NCBI GenBank assembly: GCA_964468355.1
Contig: CAYXSV010000029.1
Coordinates: 1 to 17,614, forward strand
DNA length: 17,614 nucleotides
DNA from: CAYSLZ01 sp964468355
GTDB taxonomy: Bacteria > Patescibacteriota > Microgenomatia > UBA12405 > JAHJSD01
Reading direction: 5' to 3'
In this document: positions 13,603-17,614 of the stretch, one piece after another
Numbering within the stretch: position 1 is the first letter of the stretch
Layout of the letters: each line of letters opens with the position of its first letter
Program-made: the position numbers and the translations under genes
The notes under the pieces: generated by a model
What the model was told of the DNA's origin: nothing
The model's input: only the letters and a program-made list of their open reading frames with translations
Database searches by the model: none

Positions 13603-15282
13603 TTACATTCCGCCGAGGCCGCCCATACCACCCATTCCGCCCATTCCTCCCATTCCTCCCATGCCACCGCCGGCACCTGGGCTGTTATTTTCGTCTTCTT
13701 TTTCGGGTAAATCAGCAACCATTACTTCTGTTGTCAAAACCATTGACCCAACAGAAACTGCGTTTTCAACTGCACTTCTGGTTACTTTTACCGGATCTAA
13801 AATTCCCGCCTTCAGCATGGACTCAAATTCTCCGGTTAAAGCGTTAAAACCATAGTCAGGTTGTTTAGCAAGTTTTTCTTTAACTTTGCTAACCACATAA
13901 CCCTCATCTTCCCCAGCGTTTTTAGCCAACATTCTTAACGGTTGGTGAAGAGCATGACGAACTATATCTACACCTGCTTGTTCTTCGTCATTGTCGACTT
14001 TAACTGTTTCCAAGGCATCAATAGCTCTCAGCAAAGCAACACCGCCGCCCGGCAAAACGCCTTCTTCTTTAGCGGCTTTGGTTGACTCAACTGCATCAAT
14101 TACTCTTTCTTTTTTCTCTTTAAGTTCAACTTCCGTAGCTGCTCCAACATTTATAACTGCCACTCCGCCTGTCAACTTAGCCAAGCGCTCTTCCAGCTTT
14201 TCCCGATCATAATCGGAATCCGCTTGGTTTATTTGTTTCTGAATCTGTTGAATTCTTCCTTCAATATCTGATTTCTTTCCTTTTCCACCAACTATCTGGG
14301 TTTCGTCTTCTGTGGCAACAACTTTTTCGGCCTGACCGCAAAACTCCGGCTCGACTGTTTCTAATTTTTGACCGGTGTCTTTGGAAATTACTTTACCTCC
14401 GGTAAGAAAAGCAATATCCGCCAGCATTGCCTTACGTCGGTCGCCAAACCCAGGAGCTTTAACAGCTAAACAGTTAAAAGTTCCCCGCAGTTTATTAACC
14501 ACTAAAGTTGCCAATGCTTCCCCCTCAATATCTTCAGCGATAATTACAAAATTTTTGGTAACTTTAACGATTTTTTCTAAAAAAGGCAATAATTCCTGAG
14601 CTGAAGAAATACTTTTATCGGTTATTAAAATATAAGGATTTTCAATAACCGCTTCCATGTTGTCCGTGTCGGAAACAAAATACGGTGAAACATAACCTTC
14701 ATCAAAAGCCATTCCTTCTTTATAGTCAATTTCCATTTCCAGACCCCGGCCTTCTTCAACAGTTACTACACCGTTTTCTCCAACTTCTTTTAAGGCCTTA
14801 GCAATTGTTTTACCTATAGCTTCATCTCCTGCCGAAATTGTCGCTACATTAACAACATCGTTTTCACTGTCAACTTTTTCCGCCATATTTTTAAGCTCTT
14901 CAACAACTACCTTTCCTGCTTTTTCTATTCCTTTTCTGATAATCATTGGATTAGCACCAGCGGCAACTTGTTTAAGTCCTTCATTAATAATCGCCTGAGC
15001 TAATAATGTAGAAGTGGTTGTTCCATCTCCGGCAATATCATTTGTCTTGGAAGCCGCCTCTTTAATTAACTGCGCCCCCATGTTTTCAAACGCATCTTTA
15101 AGATCAATTTCTTTAGCCACAGTAACTCCGTCATGAACAACGTTAGGAGCTCCCCATGATTTTTCAAGCGCTACATTTCTTCCGCGTGGGCCTAAAGTAG
15201 TGACTACTGCGTGAGCCAAAGTATTAACGCCGCGAAGTATAGCTTGTCTTGCTTTTTCTCCGGTAATAATTTGTTTAGCCAT
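13603..15282 (-). CDS. groL: Chaperonin GroEL (Hsp60)
   Basis: 559 residues, full length. Forms the tetradecameric ATP-driven folding chamber together with GroES. Visible are LGPRGRNVALEKSWGAP (30-46, nucleotide-binding), NDIAGDGTTT (81-90, with ATPase D86), the apical-domain segments around EGYVSPYFVSD and the GGGVALLRA equatorial loop (~415). The C-terminal tail is six GGM repeats, the sixth followed by GGLGGM, as in most single-copy groEL genes. It lies 21 nt after groES. The GAGGAG at the groES end is too far (about 16 nt) from ATG 15282 to be an ideal ribosome-binding site. No CIRCE operator is found upstream of the pair. Confidence 0.98.
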   Translation of the reverse strand: MAKQIITGEKARQAILRGVNTLAHAVVTTLGPRGRNVALEKSWGAPNVVHDGVTVAKEIDLKDAFENMGAQLIKEAASKTNDIAGDGTTTSTLLAQAIINEGLKQVAAGANPMIIRKGIEKAGKVVVEELKNMAEKVDSENDVVNVATISAGDEAIGKTIAKALKEVGENGVVTVEEGRGLEMEIDYKEGMAFDEGYVSPYFVSDTDNMEAVIENPYILITDKSISSAQELLPFLEKIVKVTKNFVIIAEDIEGEALATLVVNKLRGTFNCLAVKAPGFGDRRKAMLADIAFLTGGKVISKDTGQKLETVEPEFCGQAEKVVATEDETQIVGGKGKKSDIEGRIQQIQKQINQADSDYDREKLEERLAKLTGGVAVINVGAATEVELKEKKERVIDAVESTKAAKEEGVLPGGGVALLRAIDALETVKVDNDEEQAGVDIVRHALHQPLRMLAKNAGEDEGYVVSKVKEKLAKQPDYGFNALTGEFESMLKAGILDPVKVTRSAVENAVSVGSMVLTTEVMVADLPEKEDENNSPGAGGGMGGMGGMGGMGGMGGLGGM

Positions 15283-15303
15283 AATTTTAAAAGTTAAACT
15301 CCT

Positions 15304-15618
15304 CTACTTAGCAACTGCGAGGATGTCTTCAAACTTAACAAATAACATTTCTTTGTCGCTACCTGACGGCTGGTATTCATTTCCAGCCCATTTTTTATAA
15401 ATAATATTTACTCCTTCTTTCACTTCTTTCCAAATTTTTCTTTCTGCGCCGGAGTCGGTTATTTCTGCTTCCCCAACACCAACCACTTTACCTTTTAATG
15501 GTTTTTCTTCAACACTTTCCGGTAAAACAATACCCGAGTCGGTTTCTTTTTTCCCCTCCAAGGGTTCAACTAGAACGTAACCCGGAGCCGGAATTAATTT
15601 GTTTTTTTTATCTGCCAT
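15304..15618 (-). CDS. groS: Co-chaperonin GroES (Hsp10)
   Basis: 104 residues, the normal size. Forms the heptameric lid of the GroEL chamber. Shows the beta-barrel start LIPAPGYVLVEPLE, the mobile loop KKETDSGIVLPESVEEKP (~19-36) with its GroEL-binding IVL, the GKVVGVGEAEI strand, and the C-terminal KFEDILAV. First gene of the groES-groEL unit, downstream of a good sigma-70 promoter (TTGACA at 15657-15652). Only 11 nt separate the -10 from the ATG, so the leader is about 4-5 nt. Confidence 0.97.
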   Translation of the reverse strand: MADKKNKLIPAPGYVLVEPLEGKKETDSGIVLPESVEEKPLKGKVVGVGEAEITDSGAERKIWKEVKEGVNIIYKKWAGNEYQPSGSDKEMLFVKFEDILAVAK

Positions 15619-15629
15619 CTTCGTTTACT

Positions 15630-15657
15630 ATTTTAATTATTTAAACAATTTTGTCAA
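15630..15657 (-). promoter_or_regulatory. groES-groEL promoter with an internal inverted repeat
   Basis: On the minus strand a consensus -35 TTGACA (15657-15652), a 16-nt spacer and -10 TAAAAT (15635-15630) are followed by ATG 15618. The spacer is a near-palindrome (15650-15635, AATT...AATT, one mismatched pair), which could be an operator but may be chance in such AT-rich DNA. This is the only promoter in the window with a full -35 consensus. Confidence 0.7.
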
Positions 15658-15673
15658 GGGGCAATTTCATCTG

Positions 15674-17029
15674 CTAATCAGACATGCCGTATTGATTAAG
15701 TACCTGATTTACACCATTTTGTAAATTATTAAGTAAATCGCGTGTTGAGCCGGTTCCCGAAAGTTGATTAAGCGCATCTTCATAGTAGTTAATCATCCTA
15801 TCGTTTATACCGGAATCTCGTGTAAATGAACATAAATACCAAGTTTTAGATGTTTTAGTTTCTTCAACAAACGGTTCAACTAATGGATTTTGTATCTGCG
15901 AAGCCAAGTTTTTCCGCGGGTAAATTTCACCAAATTCCCTCAACTGCGACTGAGCTGTATATAATTTTTTCATTGTCTCTTCCGAACTGAGAAATTCTAA
16001 AAACTTCCAGGCGGCTTCTTGATTTTTACTTTTATTCCACACCCCTTCAACCCAAAAAGTGCTCCAGCCGATATCGGTTAATTCTTCATTACCCGCCTCC
16101 GCTTCCTCCCAGTCGGCGCCTTCCACCAACGGCAGTTGGGGAACCTCAGCAACACCAAAATTAAGATTTGGATTTGCCTCAATGATATTAAAGACACGCC
16201 AGGAAGGACCAAAATAAAAAGCCAGCTTCCCGGTTGCAAAGGCCAAAGTTGAATTAGGCATAGACTCATCCCAAACCCGGTTAACTGTTTTAAATTTTAA
16301 ATAATACTTTAATACGTCTTCGACTAAACTATCCGGCCGGCCAGGATCACCGCCGTTTTGATAAATCATTAATCCAATAATATCGCTCCAGTGGTCAACA
16401 TTGTTAACCGCCCCCAAGGCAACACCCCCGGTTGTAATCTGGTCTTGAGCTCTGACCGTTAATTTCTTAGCTACTTCTTCCAACCCCCACCAAGTTCTGG
16501 GAACGGATAAATTTGCTGCTGTAAGTAGGTCCTTATTATAGTATAAGGCCAAAGCGTCAACCATTAACGGCAATCCATAATACTGACCTGACTGTGACAA
16601 ACTTTCTTTAACAATAGAAAAATAGTTTTCGTCTAAACCAAGGTTGGCTACTGTTGATTTAGGAACCGGAGCCAAATCCTCATTTAGCATCGGCACCCAA
16701 GTTTGATGAAAACGAAATATATCCGGGCCTTCATTCCGGGAAAAAGCCGACTGTAATCGAGCACGATAATCTTCTTTGTCTTGCTTAACATATTTGACTT
16801 TTATATTCGGATTGTTTTTCTCCCATTCGCTGATAATCCCGTTAATTACCGCTTCCGGTTCCCATAATCCCCAGTAAGTCAAAGTGGTTGATTTCTTCGG
16901 CTTGGACCTATTTAAAAAAAAATAAATTCCTGCTCCACCAAAAGCTAAAATAAGGATAATCCCCAAAATTAAAAAAACGGATTTGGAGTTATTTTTTTGA
17001 CCGCTTGTCGGTATCCCTGTTACCTGCAT
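15674..17029 (-). CDS. Membrane-anchored ABC-transporter sugar-binding protein (extracellular family 1)
   Basis: 451 residues. An N-terminal uncleaved helix (~17-39) replaces the usual lipobox Cys, so the protein is anchored by its signal segment. The mature part has the family 1 pattern: LTYWGLWEPEAVINGIISEWEKNNPNIKVKYV (~49-80), then GPDIFRFHQTWVPML, a hinge with YGLPLMVDALALYYNKDLL, and the C-terminal AAWKFLEFLSSEETM segment typical of maltose/glycerol-3-phosphate-type binding proteins. It probably binds a sugar or polyol outside the cell. No permease or ATPase gene is adjacent in this window. It ends 55 nt upstream of groES and has its own extended -10. Confidence 0.92.
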   Translation of the reverse strand: MQVTGIPTSGQKNNSKSVFLILGIILILAFGGAGIYFFLNRSKPKKSTTLTYWGLWEPEAVINGIISEWEKNNPNIKVKYVKQDKEDYRARLQSAFSRNEGPDIFRFHQTWVPMLNEDLAPVPKSTVANLGLDENYFSIVKESLSQSGQYYGLPLMVDALALYYNKDLLTAANLSVPRTWWGLEEVAKKLTVRAQDQITTGGVALGAVNNVDHWSDIIGLMIYQNGGDPGRPDSLVEDVLKYYLKFKTVNRVWDESMPNSTLAFATGKLAFYFGPSWRVFNIIEANPNLNFGVAEVPQLPLVEGADWEEAEAGNEELTDIGWSTFWVEGVWNKSKNQEAAWKFLEFLSSEETMKKLYTAQSQLREFGEIYPRKNLASQIQNPLVEPFVEETKTSKTWYLCSFTRDSGINDRMINYYEDALNQLSGTGSTRDLLNNLQNGVNQVLNQYGMSD

Positions 17030-17035
17030 AAATTA

Positions 17036-17044
17036 ATAATAACA
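17036..17044 (-). promoter_or_regulatory. Extended -10 promoter, leaderless start of the sugar-binding protein gene
   Basis: On the minus strand TGT-TATTAT ends 6 nt before ATG 17029. The ATGTTATTAT string is the same as at the aldolase promoter (10721-10712). It faces the divergent pilin gene promoter. Confidence 0.55.
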
Positions 17045-17089
17045 TATTTAGCAATTTTCTTTCAGTCTATTTACTAATAGCCGAAGTTT

Positions 17090-17098
17090 TGGTATTCT
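17090..17098 (+). promoter_or_regulatory. Extended -10 promoter of the pilin-like gene
   Basis: TTTTGG-TATTCT ends 8 nt before ATG 17107, implying a leader of 0-2 nt. No -35 and no Shine-Dalgarno are seen. It shares the TTTTGG-TATnnT form with the polyprenyl synthase promoter. Confidence 0.45.
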
Positions 17099-17106
17099 AA
17101 ATTATA

Positions 17107-17442
17107 ATGGTTAATAAAGCTTACGCCCAAGTTCTTATTGGAGAGAAATATAAACTCGGCGATAAAAAAATTACTGACGTTTTTGGTTCATTCGGCGCTT
17201 TTTTTGAGCACATTTTAACTCCTATTTATGCTATTGCCGGAATAATAATGATTTTTCTCTTGATTTTTGGCGGTATCAGCATTATCATCGGGTCAGGGAA
17301 GCAGGACAGCGGTCAAATTCAAAAAGGCCAAAAAGCGGCAACTGCAGCAATAAGCGGTTTTATAATTATTGTTGCCAGTTATTTTATTGTACAATTAATC
17401 GAGGTAATTACCGGTGTACAAATACTTAATCCAAATCTTTAA
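17107..17442 (+). CDS. VirB2/TrbC-like pilin-type membrane protein
   Basis: 111 residues with two membrane helices (~36-62 and ~78-102) separated by a short polar loop (SGKQDSGQIQKGQKAA). The FGGISIIIGSGKQ...KGQKAATAAISGFIIIVASYFIVQLI pattern matches the small two-helix proteins with a VirB2/TrbC-like layout that are common in CPR genomes near type IV pilus or secretion genes. The N-terminus (MVNKAYAQ) is short and lacks a strong signal peptide; AYAQ may be a cleavage-like motif. It starts 77 nt from the divergent sugar-binding protein gene. The following gene overlaps its 3' end and is of similar type. The role (pilus, conjugation or DNA uptake) is inferred. Confidence 0.8.
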   Translation: MVNKAYAQVLIGEKYKLGDKKITDVFGSFGAFFEHILTPIYAIAGIIMIFLLIFGGISIIIGSGKQDSGQIQKGQKAATAAISGFIIIVASYFIVQLIEVITGVQILNPNL

Positions 17443-17614
17443 AAAACCAGTTTTAGCCCAAATAGGAACTATCGGCAAACCGAAAGCGCTAGATAAATAT
17501 TCTGATTCAGGTTTGGGCCTGTTTATTATCCTTAACAATATTATGAAATTCATGATTGTCGGCGCCGGTTTGTTTGCTTTATTTAATTTTATTATTTCAG
17601 GTTATCAATTTATT
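17414..17614 (+). CDS. Second pilin-like membrane protein, partial (runs off the window)
   Basis: GTG 17414 begins an open frame to the window end (67 codons), overlapping the previous gene by 29 nt. A GAGG at 17401-17404 lies 9 nt upstream and supports this start. The translation starts MYKYLIQIFKKPVLAQIGTI, followed by GKPKALDKYSDSGLGLFII and a hydrophobic helix rich in Phe, Leu and Ile. The I-G-T-I plus G-L-x-x-F-I-x-x-N-x-I arrangement followed by membrane helices is typical, in my recollection, of the tandem small pilin-like proteins of CPR bacteria. The C-terminal half is missing. Confidence 0.7.
   Translation, partial: MYKYLIQIFKKPVLAQIGTIGKPKALDKYSDSGLGLFIILNNIMKFMIVGAGLFALFNFIISGYQFI

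Noticed and set aside
13606..13670. GGM-coding tandem repeat as an unstable microsatellite
   Set aside because: It is the ordinary GGM tail of GroEL.
13991..14212. Plus-strand ORFs inside groEL (13661-13855, 13991-14212, 14375-14599)
   Set aside because: They are frame shadows of groEL with Ser/Ala/Thr-rich compositions and no independent start signals.
15619..15673. CIRCE heat-shock operator before groES
   Set aside because: No TTAGCACTC / GAGTGCTAA arms; only an AT-rich near-palindrome in the promoter spacer.

Overview
The window reads as AT-rich DNA from a small-genome uncultivated bacterium, most likely of the Candidate Phyla Radiation (Patescibacteria, probably the Microgenomates side). 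This is inference from gene content and style: VirB2/TrbC-like two-helix pilin genes, an S23/Avd-type four-helix-bundle gene, two tandem class A PBPs, membrane-anchored rather than lipoprotein exported proteins, few Shine-Dalgarno sequences, and no biosynthetic operons. TGA ends several genes here, so the code is the standard bacterial one.

Layout. 1-660 holds the 3' part or whole of a conserved-looking two-helix membrane protein. 661-1046 is non-coding apart from tRNA-Arg(CCG) and tRNA-Ser(CGA), with an AT-rich ATTTTCAA repeat between them. 1017-3089 is a CopB-type copper P1B-ATPase whose N-terminal metal-binding segment is interrupted by an in-frame TGA. 3175-7605 holds two paralogous class A penicillin-binding proteins, ended by a 28-nt perfect palindrome. 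On the minus strand, 7633-10706 holds a class II fructose-bisphosphate-type aldolase, a PfkB sugar kinase, a four-helix-bundle gene flanked by inverted repeats, and a class A beta-lactamase-fold serine hydrolase. 10755-11880 (plus) is a translationally coupled unit of a sigma-70/ECF-type factor, a membrane protein and a small basic protein. 11995-12435 is a TrpR/YerC-like regulator bracketed by two 53-nt direct repeats. 12508-15618 (minus) is groES-groEL followed by a polyprenyl diphosphate synthase. 15674-17029 (minus) is a membrane-anchored ABC sugar-binding protein. 17107-17614 (plus) starts a run of pilin-like membrane proteins that leaves the window.

The genes fit a cell-envelope theme: two glycan polymerase/transpeptidases plus a PBP-fold hydrolase for the wall, a prenyl synthase for lipid carriers or membrane lipids, a solute-binding protein, and pilin-like proteins. 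The aldolase-kinase pair is the only metabolic module.

The observations most worth following are: (1) the in-frame TGA in the CopB N-terminus at the expected position of a metal-ligand Cys, with a good ribosome-binding site upstream and a hairpin downstream; (2) extended -10 promoters placed 5-8 nt before ATG in front of five genes, implying leaderless transcripts; (3) the four-helix-bundle gene in a cassette with 28-bp imperfect inverted repeats built of 9-nt units; (4) the 53-nt hairpin repeats around the TrpR-like gene. No complete novel defence or retroelement system is visible.
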